48,254 bases of DNA, taken from positions 1 to 48,254 of the forward strand of contig NZ_AVQK01000035.1 of NCBI RefSeq assembly GCF_001401755.1. Direction: 5' to 3'. Shown one piece after another: positions 1 to 8,214 of the stretch. Origin of the DNA: Aquimarina longa SW024 (GTDB lineage: Bacteria > Bacteroidota > Bacteroidia > Flavobacteriales > Flavobacteriaceae). Positions within the stretch are counted from its first letter, which is position 1; each line of letters opens with the position of its first letter. The notes below the pieces were generated by a model that saw only the letters and a program-made list of their open reading frames with translations, ran no database searches and was not told the DNA's origin. Both the position numbers and the translations under genes were made by a program.

Positions 1-237
1 ATTTTTTTTTCACCAGATAAGTATTGATAAAAATTTCGTACTATGGTCTGTGATTTGATGTATATTTATAGGCGCAAAAATAGAGTTCATAATAGTAGAA
101 AATTGATTAATTATTTAACCTATGTTTAACCCATAAAAACGAGTTAAAACATAAGTATTTGGTTATCAATATTTTATATTATTCAAGTTAACTATACTCA
201 TAGGTCTTAAAGACCTGTGAGGTTTAAACATTTAATC
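1..237. other. Non-coding left edge, with a short hairpin
   Basis: No convincing gene is seen. The only structure is a short inverted repeat at 202-216 (arms AGGTCTT and AAGACCT around one base), 22 bases beyond the stop of the TonB receptor, which runs leftward. It could be a weak terminator for that gene, but no U-tract follows on the minus strand. Confidence 0.4.
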
Positions 238-3120
238 TCAAAGTCTTACATAAAGAGAAAGAAAATAGGAGGTTCCAAATCCATAAAAATATTTTGAACC
301 AAAAACAGGAGTATCACGCTGTGACTCTTCTAATGCTAGTCTATAATTGGCATTTCTGGCTTGTTCAAACCCTCCTGTTCTATAGTTTTGATCCAAAACA
401 TTCTGTATCGAAGCAAAAACACCAACGTAGTATTTCTTAATTCTCCAAGACTTACCCCCTACTATATTTACTAAAAAATAATCCTCTAACTGTTCTTGTT
501 GTAAAAGATTTTTTGCAATACTCTCATCATAATCATTAAAAGATAATCCATCGGTATCTTTATAAAAATTAGTAGTTCTCCCAAAAGGACTTACATTAAT
601 ATAGGCATTAGAAAAATAATTAGTAGTCGCTCCAAACCACCAAAAATCAGGATCACGATACTCAAAACCTAACTGTGCAACACGCTCAGGTCCTCCTGCA
701 ATATGATACCCATCTAATGATGATTTTCCAAAACTGCGTACTCCTTGATAATCTACAAAAGCTTCACTAGTACTTGCTAATACTAAATCTGGATTATTAT
801 CAAACATATAACTACCTAATGCTCCAACACCTTTCAATTTTATAGTAGGTGTAACCTGATATTCGATTCCTAATTCACCTCCTACATACCGTTTATCTAT
901 ATCTGTTAGTATTTCTTGTACAAAACCTGTATCAGATCCCGAGATAGCTTCTGTAAAAAAGAACGAAATATTAGTTGCATCAAGCACCTTAGTATAATAC
1001 CCTGTTAATTTGGCTTTTATCTTAGGAGACCGAAATACATAACTGGCATCTATGGACTGTATATGTTGACTTTCCTGTGTTCCGCCTAGTAGTTGTGCTA
1101 CAGTAGTATTACTTTGCCTTGCATTTATGAATGCATTACGAATTGTAGGCGCTTTAGTAAAATAAGCACCATGAAACGTTATAAAATTATGCCCATTAAT
1201 CGTAAACGTTACTCCTCCTTTTATTCCATAATTCGTAAAATCTATTAGCTCACTCTTTCCTAAAGATGCATTCTCAGGAAAATATCCATTCTCGAACAAA
1301 CCGTTTCTTTGGTATGAGGTTTTAGAAATAGTTGCCCCTATAAAAGAATCAACTCTCTTAAATCTAAATTGCCCCTGAGCAAAACCATTAATTGTAGTTG
1401 CTACTACCTCGTAATTATAATCATACCGGTCACCTACAGTAACGATACGATTAGGGTTACGTAAATCACTCTGCGCTCTATTTATTAAATCAGAAGTAGT
1501 AAACCCTTTAGTTCCTAATGCATATATATCAATATCTAAAAAACCAGTACCTCCTAGAAGATCTGCTACTTCTGCAAAGTTTTCACTTTTTAGATTCCTA
1601 TAATTAAGCGCTGTAGTAAACGAAATTGTTTTATTAAATTGGGTATTAAGAATTATTCCTCCTTGTAGCTGGGTATCATCTGTTCTATCATCATACAATA
1701 TATATGTTGCATTAGTACCTAGTTTTGTATTTTGTTGATTTGTTTCTATGAGCCTATCCCATTGTAGTTGTCCATTATCAATTAAATTTTGTTGTGCTAA
1801 AAAAGCACTTTGATACTGTAACGGAGTTGGATTAGTATCAGCTAAAAAAGAGCTTGGTAAATTATCTGTATGTGCAGGATTAGTATCTGCACTTCTACCC
1901 CCTCCGATATAAGTTTGTTGACCATTTGGATCTAGTATTAAATCACTACCTCCAGTATCAATTCTACTGTTTGCAATGCTCCCTGTCTGAAATACTATAT
2001 TAGTCTGTAAATGAGTATTCTTTGAGATATCCCAATAGTGATTGAGCATTAAAATAGGTTCTTTTATTTTTCGTTCTCTAGCATTTCTTATTGTACCATT
2101 CTGATATCCCCAATTGGGATTATATGTGTTTCCTTTAAGATCAAATACTTCTTTTGTAATTGCTGTAGATCTTCCTCTTCGGTTTGGAGTATAAAAACCT
2201 ACAAAGTTTAGGCTATGTTTTTTTCCCAATCTCTTTTCTACCGAAATAAAAAATGAATTAGCATCATATACAGTACCTTCTACAAAACCACTATTGCCGT
2301 ATCTTCGAGCCAAGGATGTAGAAAATGCCCACCCATTTTTTGTAATTCCGGAATTATATGTCGCCATAATTTTTCCCTGATAACTTCGGTTAGAATATGC
2401 ATACGATATTTTGCTTACTTTTCTATACTGAGAAGCCCTCATAATGATATTAGAAGTCCCTGAAAGACCCCCAAAAGTATATTCATTCTCTGAAATTCCT
2501 TCAGAAAACTCTCGATTACGCTGCACATCATTGAGCCCTCCCCAATCTCCCCATTGTGGACGACCATTAAAAAGTTTATTCATTTCTACTCCATTAATCA
2601 GGATTTTTCCATTTTCACTTCCTAAGCCTCTAGGACGAAAAAATGTAGCACTAAAATCATATGCCGCAGCATTAAAAAAAACATCTTTTGTAGATTGCAA
2701 CAATGCCGCTGGACTAAAAGATGTATTAGTATTATCATCTAGTTCATAATCAGAAAGATTAATGGTTCCTATCTGCTGCTCTATAGTAAAATCAAACTCT
2801 AGCCCTATTTTCTTAAGATCTAAAATACTTCCCTTATTAATAACAATAGGAAAACGTTTACTAATAAATCCTTGTTTTGATAATACTAGTATCTGTTCTC
2901 CTAAAGGAAGAGTATTAGTATTAAATTCGAACTCTCCTGCAGCATTAGTATGTGTAGAAATACTTGATTCTTTGATTAAAATAGTAACTGCAATAAGCTT
3001 CTCTCCTGTAATCTTATCAACAATTTTTCCTTTTATTCCTGTCTGTTGTGCATCTAATGTAGACATAGAAAAAAATAGAAATAGTATGATATATGGTAAT
3101 ATAAAAGGATAATAGTTCAT
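238..3120 (-). CDS. TonB-dependent outer-membrane receptor
   Basis: This 960-residue protein is probably an energy-coupled importer in the outer membrane. Residues 1-25 form a hydrophobic signal peptide ending near LDAQ. Residues about 26-110 are a carboxypeptidase-like regulatory domain (GIKGKIVDKITGEKL start), common in front of Bacteroidota receptors. A plug region follows at about 130-230 (ILINGVEMNKLFNG), and the rest looks like a beta-barrel with alternating aromatic strands, ending in an aromatic/charged strand. Length fits the family. No SusD-like partner lies beside it, so it is not a typical glycan SusCD pair. It is divergent from the secreted EEP-family gene at 3235, which may hint at uptake of a nucleotide or phosphate product; that link is inference. 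Confidence 0.9.
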   Translation of the reverse strand: MNYYPFILPYIILFLFFSMSTLDAQQTGIKGKIVDKITGEKLIAVTILIKESSISTHTNAAGEFEFNTNTLPLGEQILVLSKQGFISKRFPIVINKGSILDLKKIGLEFDFTIEQQIGTINLSDYELDDNTNTSFSPAALLQSTKDVFFNAAAYDFSATFFRPRGLGSENGKILINGVEMNKLFNGRPQWGDWGGLNDVQRNREFSEGISENEYTFGGLSGTSNIIMRASQYRKVSKISYAYSNRSYQGKIMATYNSGITKNGWAFSTSLARRYGNSGFVEGTVYDANSFFISVEKRLGKKHSLNFVGFYTPNRRGRSTAITKEVFDLKGNTYNPNWGYQNGTIRNARERKIKEPILMLNHYWDISKNTHLQTNIVFQTGSIANSRIDTGGSDLILDPNGQQTYIGGGRSADTNPAHTDNLPSSFLADTNPTPLQYQSAFLAQQNLIDNGQLQWDRLIETNQQNTKLGTNATYILYDDRTDDTQLQGGIILNTQFNKTISFTTALNYRNLKSENFAEVADLLGGTGFLDIDIYALGTKGFTTSDLINRAQSDLRNPNRIVTVGDRYDYNYEVVATTINGFAQGQFRFKRVDSFIGATISKTSYQRNGLFENGYFPENASLGKSELIDFTNYGIKGGVTFTINGHNFITFHGAYFTKAPTIRNAFINARQSNTTVAQLLGGTQESQHIQSIDASYVFRSPKIKAKLTGYYTKVLDATNISFFFTEAISGSDTGFVQEILTDIDKRYVGGELGIEYQVTPTIKLKGVGALGSYMFDNNPDLVLASTSEAFVDYQGVRSFGKSSLDGYHIAGGPERVAQLGFEYRDPDFWWFGATTNYFSNAYINVSPFGRTTNFYKDTDGLSFNDYDESIAKNLLQQEQLEDYFLVNIVGGKSWRIKKYYVGVFASIQNVLDQNYRTGGFEQARNANYRLALEESQRDTPVFGSKYFYGFGTSYFLSLYVRL

Positions 3121-3165
3121 AAAATAATAATGATATGTTAATAATATGGCAAGTATAAAACATCA

Positions 3166-3186
3166 CAGTTTCATTTTTTGAAACTG
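3166..3186. promoter_or_regulatory. Inverted repeat in the divergent promoter region
   Basis: Perfect 8-bp arms CAGTTTCA and TGAAACTG flank a 5-bp loop, in the 114-bp gap between the divergently transcribed TonB receptor and EEP gene. The position suits an operator controlling both genes. No regulator gene is adjacent. Confidence 0.4.
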
Positions 3187-3234
3187 GAAAAATTAATCTT
3201 TGCAATTAATTAACAATTCTAAACAACCCGTTTT

Positions 3235-4284
3235 ATGTTAAGAAGTACATATATTCTTACTATTATAATGTTATTTCCATTCTTTGTTTTTGCTCAGAAA
3301 AAAAAGGAGTATAAGATTCATACTATTGCTTTTTATAATCTCGAAAATCTTTTTGATCCAGAAGATGATCCTATAACATATGATGATGATAGAACTCCAA
3401 ATGGAAAAGATCATTGGACCTATGATATATACACACAAAAGGTAAAAAACATGGCTAGTGTAATCTCAGAAATAGGAAAAGATATGAGTAACAATTCTCC
3501 TGCTATTATAGGTGTTGCCGAAATAGAAAATAGAAAAGTCTTAGAAGATCTTCTAAATGACTCTCTATTACAACCTAAAGAATACGGTATTATTCATTTT
3601 GATTCGCCAGATAGAAGAGGGATTGATGTAGCGCTATTGTATCAAAAAGCATTATTTAAACCAGAACATACGAGTACTTATCCATTACTAATCTATGATC
3701 AAAAAACGTCTAAACGTGTATATACCAGAGATCAATTAGTAGTGAGTGGTTATCTCGATGGGGATTTGATCCATATCATCGTCAATCATTGGCCATCTAG
3801 AAGAGGTGGAGAAGCAAAAAGTAGATACAAAAGAGAAAAAGCAGCTGCATTAAATATAAAAATTATGGACTCTCTGTTTGCTATTAATCCATATGCAAAA
3901 ATTATTACGATGGGAGATCTTAATGATAATCCTAATAACAAGAGTATTAAAAAAGTACTAGGGGCAAAACAGTATAAAAAAGACTTGGGTATAAAAACAC
4001 TATATAATCCTATGGAAAAAATGGCTAAAAAAGGCATCGGATCTTTAGCCTGGAGAGATCAATGGAGTCTATTTGATCAAATTATTATTTCTTCAGAACT
4101 CGTAAAACCAGAGTATTCCTCATATAGATATTATACTGCTAGTGTGTTCAATCCAGAATATTTAATGACTCCCAGAGGTAAGTATAAAGGGTATCCATTT
4201 CGTAGTTTTGCTAATGGTACTTTTACAGGTGGGTATAGCGACCACTTTCCTGTTTATCTATATGTTATCAAAGAAAAAAGGTGA
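3235..4284 (+). CDS. Secreted endonuclease/exonuclease/phosphatase family protein
   Basis: This 349-residue protein has a signal peptide (residues 1-20, ending FVFAQ) and one EEP domain filling the rest. The expected metal and catalytic signatures are visible in order: FYNLENLFD near the N-terminus, EIEN, SPDRRGIDVALLY, NHWPSRRGG (catalytic His), GDLNDNP (Asp/Asn pair) and the terminal SDHFP. The family hydrolyses phosphodiesters of nucleic acids or other phosphoesters; the substrate cannot be read here. Its closest relative in the window is the 323-residue protein at 32828-33799, which shares nearly every motif. It stands alone, divergent from the TonB receptor, and ends in a strong hairpin overlapping its stop codon. 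Confidence 0.88.
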   Translation: MLRSTYILTIIMLFPFFVFAQKKKEYKIHTIAFYNLENLFDPEDDPITYDDDRTPNGKDHWTYDIYTQKVKNMASVISEIGKDMSNNSPAIIGVAEIENRKVLEDLLNDSLLQPKEYGIIHFDSPDRRGIDVALLYQKALFKPEHTSTYPLLIYDQKTSKRVYTRDQLVVSGYLDGDLIHIIVNHWPSRRGGEAKSRYKREKAAALNIKIMDSLFAINPYAKIITMGDLNDNPNNKSIKKVLGAKQYKKDLGIKTLYNPMEKMAKKGIGSLAWRDQWSLFDQIIISSELVKPEYSSYRYYTASVFNPEYLMTPRGKYKGYPFRSFANGTFTGGYSDHFPVYLYVIKEKR

Positions 4285-4448
4285 TCAGAAGATCACCTTT
4301 TTCTTTAACATGATATATTTTATATTAATTTGCTCCTATCTGAGGGCATGCTACATTAAATTGATTTTCAAAAATTGATCCTTCTGGGATTTTCTGAGCT
4401 GTACCTCCTTCTACACTAAACGTTCCATCTCCATTATCACATACTTCA
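4261..4448. repeat. Direct repeat, left flank of T6SS cassette island
   Basis: About 188 bp here match 13234-13419 almost base for base in the same orientation: the terminator hairpin plus the 3' end of a minus-strand small lipoprotein gene. The matches end at CATACTTCA in both copies. Between them lies the whole effector/immunity island. Confidence 0.88.
4271..4307. terminator. Bidirectional hairpin terminator (left copy)
   Basis: A 12-bp stem (AAAAAGGTGATC / GATCACCTTTTT) with an AGAA loop carries A- and T-tracts on both sides. The stop codon of the upstream EEP gene is inside the left arm. The same hairpin recurs at 13241-13279 as part of the duplicated island flank. Confidence 0.8.
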
Positions 4449-4498
4449 CAATACGCTACACAATCATTTTTATCTAATAGAAAATCAGCATATTCCGT
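4325..4498 (-). pseudogene. 3' fragment of a small cysteine-rich lipoprotein gene
   Basis: The minus-strand frame reads about 58 codons ending in ENQFNVACPQIGAN, almost identical to the end of the intact lipoprotein at 13296-13532. Upstream it diverges (DKNDCVAYCEVC) and hits a stop at 4499-4501 with no start codon or signal peptide. It is a paralogue cut at its 5' end where the island begins. Confidence 0.75.
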
Positions 4499-4629
4499 TT
4501 AAGGGAATTTTCCCCATAGTGTAAAAAAGATTTTCTATTCTAGTATAATCTCTTATTTTTGAGGTAGAATATACATAGTAATAACCACTTAATACAATCA
4601 TTACTAATTTACACAAAAATCAATATTAC

Positions 4630-4861
4630 ATGAGAAATGTTGTCGAAGATTTACTTCCCCAAGAGGAAAGACAAAAAGCAGAACATCTAGTAACACAGCT
4701 AGAGTCCATTTTTATAGACAAGCTATCTGCCCTAACCGAAAAAAAAACATTACTCACAGTATAGCATAGATGCAGGTAAGGCAGGATCTACAGAAAAAGT
4801 AGTAGAACTTAAGCAGTTCTTTGCCCGTACCAAAAAAATCAATACCGAACCAGAGGAGTAA
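4630..4861 (+). pseudogene. Internally deleted copy of the 44.6-kb hypothetical gene
   Basis: The first 39 codons (MRNVVEDLLPQEERQKAEHL onward to LSALTEKK) match the N-terminus of the 159-residue protein at 44599-45078. After about 4740 the frame breaks: the next codons run to a stop at 4762-4764. A second frame from about 4751 then reads YSQYSIDAGKAGSTEKVVEL and ends ...KINTEPEE, matching the C-terminus of the same protein. About 75 codons are missing and the frame is shifted, so this is a relic. Function of the intact protein is unknown. Confidence 0.8.
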
Positions 4862-4893
4862 CCCTCCACTTAGCAAGATATACGCTCTGCTGG

Positions 4894-5073
4894 GTCAAAA
4901 AGACGTTCCGTTTAGCAAAAAAAACGAAGTTTTTAGCTTACTGTATTAAAAAATTAACCTTTGTTGTTAAAATTTCAACACATTTAGTCGAAATTTTAAC
5001 CCAAAGGGTTAAAAAATAAGCAAACCCAGCCAAACACTTCGTCAAAAAGACGCTCAGGAACGTCAAAAAGACG
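4894..5073 (+). repeat. Hairpin-rich element bounded by GTCAAAAAGACG repeats (copy 1)
   Basis: GTCAAAAAGACG occurs at 4894-4905, 5041-5052 and 5062-5073. Between the first two is a 135-bp AT-rich core with nested inverted repeats: TTTTAACCC/GGGTTAAAA at 4994-5014 with an AAA loop, and GTTAAAATTTC paired with GAAATTTTAAC. An element with the same repeats and the same core length sits at 44396-44575, also just downstream of the same gene family. The 4862-5140 gap holds no other gene. Confidence 0.65.
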
Positions 5074-5140
5074 CACCCTAATGATCAAAGCTTTATAAAC
5101 CAATACCAATATCTCTTATAAACCTAACCAAAAAACAGCA

Positions 5141-5854
5141 ATGTCTACACTGCACACTACTAGATTCTATATAGACGGTCATAGCCTACCCGTACTAGCA
5201 TATAGAGAAATCATACAACAACAAACCAATTATAACGGCATGCCCTCTAGTATACCATACGGCAGTGGCATCTATCAATTAGTAGTCCCCGATATAGGCA
5301 GATGGACACACCTATTCGACAATTGGGCACTATCCCCCACCATGCGAAAAGAATGTAAGATAGAAACCCAATCCATACAAGGTACTACAATGTTTAAAAC
5401 CCTAGAGCTATGGGATACCTACTGTACTCGCCTAGAGTATCAAGATGGTGGATACGATGGAGCAATCTATACTCTAACACTATCAGCTGCCACCGTAATC
5501 CGTAATGGAGAGGTCATTACCTCTAAGTGGTGGCGTATAAAAGATCCTAATACAAGAAATGAACCTATACAGCAAGCAGAAGAGCTAAATCCAAGGATCA
5601 TTAAACAGTACATCACTGATCGTAACGACGTAGAACTCGATCAATACCAACGAGGACACGAAATATATTGCGTTATCAAATCAGAACATATGGTTAACGA
5701 AACTATAGATATTGATCTTTCTAAATTCGAAGTGCCACTTTTATATCGTAGTAAACGCTTACAAGATAACATCATCAAAGACTATACAATTAATATCGAT
5801 GAAGAAAAAATTCCATTAGAAGTAATCTCAGAAAACTACAAAGATGAGCAATAA
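5141..5854 (+). CDS. T6SS Hcp/TssD-type tube protein with C-terminal extension
   Basis: Residues about 5-135 have the Bacteroidota TssD pattern: FYIDGHSLPVLAYREIIQQQ, the NGMPSS...YGSGIYQLVV turn, LFDNWALSPTMRKECKIE, a central ELWDTYCTRLEYQDG strand and LTLSAATVIRNGE. The family forms the inner tube of T6SS and can carry effectors. A normal TssD is about 130 residues. Here about 100 more follow (from SKWWRIKDPN), with a beta-rich segment around ITDRNDVELDQYQRGHEIYC, which may be an adaptor that loads the next gene's product. Its stop overlaps the toxin start by 11 bases, so the two are translationally coupled. No sheath, baseplate or membrane-complex genes are in the window. Confidence 0.8.
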   Translation: MSTLHTTRFYIDGHSLPVLAYREIIQQQTNYNGMPSSIPYGSGIYQLVVPDIGRWTHLFDNWALSPTMRKECKIETQSIQGTTMFKTLELWDTYCTRLEYQDGGYDGAIYTLTLSAATVIRNGEVITSKWWRIKDPNTRNEPIQQAEELNPRIIKQYITDRNDVELDQYQRGHEIYCVIKSEHMVNETIDIDLSKFEVPLLYRSKRLQDNIIKDYTINIDEEKIPLEVISENYKDEQ

Positions 5855-6968
5855 CTATAAGAATCAATACGGTAAGAATACGATTAAGATCATACATAGG
5901 GGTAAGGTCGTTAGCCAAACAAGTATGAAAGTACAGCTTGGCGGAGGTGATGTCGTAGACAAGCCCGTACAGACCAATATCACCTATACCGATGATGATG
6001 GTAAAGGCTTACTACATATCAATCACCAAGCTATTGTAGTAGGCGAAACTGTTGCACAAGTAAAACGCTCTACTACTGCCAAGGTTACCGACAGAGGGAC
6101 GATACTAGTAAGTCAGTTAAAATCTGAAATTTCATCACGGGGCGAAGACGTATTTTTCTACGATAACTCACTAGGTACTTTTGAGGGCTCTTTAGCAGAT
6201 GCACAACGTCTATTTCCTAATGTAGATTTTTCGGACTTACAAGTAGCTGATACTGTTGATCGTAGTAATCCAGAATTTAAAAACCTACCCAAAGTAACAC
6301 GAGATCAGACGGTAACATGGCAAGAAATTAGCAAATACGATGCAGAAGATAATGGAGGCGCACCTACCACATGGGATGATTGGGCAGATAGCTTACAAAC
6401 AGGATTAGATATTGCGGGGCTTGTTCCTGGTCTTGGAGAAATTGCTGATTTAGCCAATGGATGTATATCATTAGCAAGAGGTAATTATGGCGATGCAGCA
6501 CTCAGTTTTGCAGCAATGGTACCAGGGTTTGGAGTCGCTGCAACTATTGCTAAACAAGCAAAAAAACTAAGTAAAGTAGTTGATAACAAAGGGATTTATG
6601 ATTTAATTGTTAAAAATGGAGAGGATTTAAAAGGTTATATTGGTCAGTCTGAAAATGTAATTACCAGAATAAGAAGACATTTTGGAAAAAGGGGTAAATT
6701 GAATAAACTTACTAAGGTTGGTAATGAGATTTTATATAAAATGGCAGGCTCTACAAAAGAACAGCGAGAGATTTATGAGCAATATGTTATCTTTAAAAAA
6801 TATACTGAAGAATGGAAAGATTTAGGGAAATTAATTAACAAAGTGAATCCAGTAGGAGGTAGATTTGATTTGAAATCAAAAAAAGGCTTAGAAGAATTTT
6901 ACAAGAAAGCGGAAGAAATAGCAGATCATTGGAATTTACCTAAAGAATTTTCTAATATAGATTTTTAA
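5844..6968 (+). CDS. Polymorphic toxin with GIY-YIG nuclease domain (T6SS effector)
   Basis: This 374-residue protein has an N-terminal delivery region (1-180), a hydrophobic pre-toxin segment at about 185-240 (LVPGLGEIADLANG, MVPGFGVAATIAK) and a C-terminal nuclease. The nuclease shows the GIY-YIG signature: GIY at 250-252, YIGQSENV from 265, then RIRRHF with candidate catalytic Arg 275 and His 279, and a Glu in EQREIYEQ (306-313). GIY-YIG enzymes cut DNA using these Tyr, Arg, His and Glu residues. There is no signal peptide, consistent with loading onto the overlapping Hcp. The next gene (LRR, 13 bases later) is the likely immunity protein. Target DNA and delivery are inferred. Confidence 0.8.
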   Translation: MSNNYKNQYGKNTIKIIHRGKVVSQTSMKVQLGGGDVVDKPVQTNITYTDDDGKGLLHINHQAIVVGETVAQVKRSTTAKVTDRGTILVSQLKSEISSRGEDVFFYDNSLGTFEGSLADAQRLFPNVDFSDLQVADTVDRSNPEFKNLPKVTRDQTVTWQEISKYDAEDNGGAPTTWDDWADSLQTGLDIAGLVPGLGEIADLANGCISLARGNYGDAALSFAAMVPGFGVAATIAKQAKKLSKVVDNKGIYDLIVKNGEDLKGYIGQSENVITRIRRHFGKRGKLNKLTKVGNEILYKMAGSTKEQREIYEQYVIFKKYTEEWKDLGKLINKVNPVGGRFDLKSKKGLEEFYKKAEEIADHWNLPKEFSNIDF

Positions 6969-6980
6969 AAGATATTTATT

Positions 6981-7835
6981 ATGAAGTTGAAAAAAAATCC
7001 ATTAGGGGATGTTTATTTGGAAATTAATAAAGGTTCAGACTTAGTCTTTGTAAAGGATGAATATAAAGATTCTAAATATACAATCCGACTTAATGGTGAT
7101 TTTAGCACTAACGAATTGGAATTATTTGTTAAAGAATTTGCTAATGTAAAAGAGTTAAGATTTTGCAACGGATTAGAAGGAGAAAATGAATTTTTATATA
7201 GCTTGGAAAGTTTAGAGAATTTAATTTTACGATTTTATTCTGATGTACCAACTGTTGTAGATTTTTCTAAAATAGCACCTTTAAAATTTCTTGGTTTTGG
7301 GTATCAGAAAAAATATTTAAAAAATATTTGTTATCAAAAATCGTTACAAAAACTATCGGTTTCTGATTATACTGAAAAAGATATGACGGCTTTAAGTTGC
7401 TTAACCTCAATCAAAGAATTTAGGACAATAGCCGGTAAAATGAAATCTTTGGAGGGGATTCAGCATCTTACCAATCTTGAAAAATTGGAAATTAGCGCAC
7501 ATCGTTCTCTTACCGATATTAGCCAAATTGCAGCATTACAAAACCTTAAATATTTAGAAATAAATACGTGTTGGAAAATGGCAGATTTTAGCCCAATAGG
7601 GAAATTAAAAAACCTTAAACAGCTTGAAATTATTGATTGTAAAAATTTGGAATCAATCAAATTTGTAAGTGATATGCCTAATCTCAAATCATTAAATACA
7701 TTGGGTACAACCATTATTAATGATTATGATACTACACCCGCTGAACACGTACCCGTATTTTTTGGTAGTCAGCATAATAAATACAACAAACAATATCCAG
7801 AAAAAGAAATCCATAAGAAGATAGAAGAGCTATAA
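6981..7835 (+). CDS. Leucine-rich-repeat protein, probable immunity to GIY-YIG toxin
   Basis: This 284-residue cytoplasmic protein has no signal peptide. From about residue 95 it shows LRR-type repeats of roughly 22 residues (LTSIKEFRTIAGKMKSLEGI, LTNLEKLEISAHRSLTDISQI, LQNLKYLEINTCWKMADFSP, LKNLKQLEIIDCKNLESIKF). It follows the toxin by 13 bases, the usual effector-immunity order, and a cytoplasmic binder suits a DNA-cutting toxin. The last ~45 residues and the DNA beyond its stop are nearly identical to the paralogue at 8215-9090, while the N-terminal halves differ. Immunity function is inferred from position. Confidence 0.7.
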   Translation: MKLKKNPLGDVYLEINKGSDLVFVKDEYKDSKYTIRLNGDFSTNELELFVKEFANVKELRFCNGLEGENEFLYSLESLENLILRFYSDVPTVVDFSKIAPLKFLGFGYQKKYLKNICYQKSLQKLSVSDYTEKDMTALSCLTSIKEFRTIAGKMKSLEGIQHLTNLEKLEISAHRSLTDISQIAALQNLKYLEINTCWKMADFSPIGKLKNLKQLEIIDCKNLESIKFVSDMPNLKSLNTLGTTIINDYDTTPAEHVPVFFGSQHNKYNKQYPEKEIHKKIEEL

Positions 7836-7946
7836 ATGAACGACTATCAATTCGATATGACGACCACGATGATGCATTTTCTTTTGATCACACCGTAGAG
7901 TTTGGAAACTTAGGTAATACTATAAAAAAAGAACTCCCTAGAAGTA
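7698..7946. repeat. Direct repeat spanning LRR gene 3' end (copy 1)
   Basis: About 249 bp, starting at the codons for STLGTTIINDYD-like residues and ending at GAACTCCCTAGAAGTAA, match 8953-9201 with few differences. One is a run of 7 A here versus 6 A in the other copy. The repeat includes the last LRR codons plus the 5' remnant of the next effector gene. It marks a tandem duplication or cassette exchange. Confidence 0.85.
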
Positions 7947-7948
7947 AT
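7836..7948 (+). pseudogene. 5' remnant of the second effector gene
   Basis: In the second frame this stretch reads YDDHDDAFSFDHTVEFGNLG then NTIKKELPRS, the same N-terminal segment that precedes the effector at 9091-10171. It breaks off at ELPRS, where the sequence switches to the toxin-tip cassette. The ATG at 7836 reads only about 20 codons before a stop, so a one-base frameshift near 7855 is shared by both copies. Confidence 0.65.
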
Positions 7949-8213
7949 AGGAGGTATAGTTCATAAAATGAAAGGTTCTACCAAGCAAGAACGTGAAATA
8001 TATGAACAGTTTATTATTTTAGAAAAATATGGAGGTGATATTTCAAGAAAAGGAAGCAAAGGATTTCACAATCTATTGAATAAGGTTAACCCTGTGGGAG
8101 GTAGATATGATTTAAAAACTGATATAGGCGTAGAAGCATTGAAAAAGAAAGCTAGAGAACTTGCTAAGCGTTGGGATTTGCCAACAGAATTTGAACCCGT
8201 AATATTGAATTGA
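7949..8213 (+). pseudogene. Orphan C-terminal tip of a GIY-YIG-type toxin
   Basis: Residues from IGGIVHKMKGSTKQEREIYE to EFEPVILN align with residues about 292-374 of the toxin at 5844-6968 (VGNEILYKMAGSTKEQRE). The tip keeps the Glu-bearing helix but lacks the GIY, YIG and Arg/His parts, so it cannot be an active nuclease alone. The first in-frame ATG is at 7968, giving 81 residues. It is joined to an effector remnant at 7946-7949 and followed two bases later by its own LRR gene. This is the arrangement of a displaced toxin cassette kept with its immunity gene, as known from Rhs and CDI loci. Confidence 0.72.
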
Positions 8214-8214
8214 T

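Noticed and set aside
2444..3112. Plus-strand frames inside the TonB receptor gene
   Set aside because: They are shadows of a long, motif-bearing reading frame on the minus strand.
238..3120. SusC-type glycan importer
   Set aside because: No SusD-like gene or glycoside hydrolase is nearby, so a plain TonB receptor is the safer call.
4894..5073. GTCAAAAAGACG repeats as a CRISPR array
   Set aside because: Only three 12-bp copies with spacings of 147 and 21, no regular spacers and no cas genes.
7836..7898. Short gene beginning ATGAACGACTATC after each LRR gene
   Set aside because: It gives only about 20 codons; the neighbouring frame carries an effector-like sequence, so the ATG frame is the start of a frameshifted gene rather than a peptide gene.
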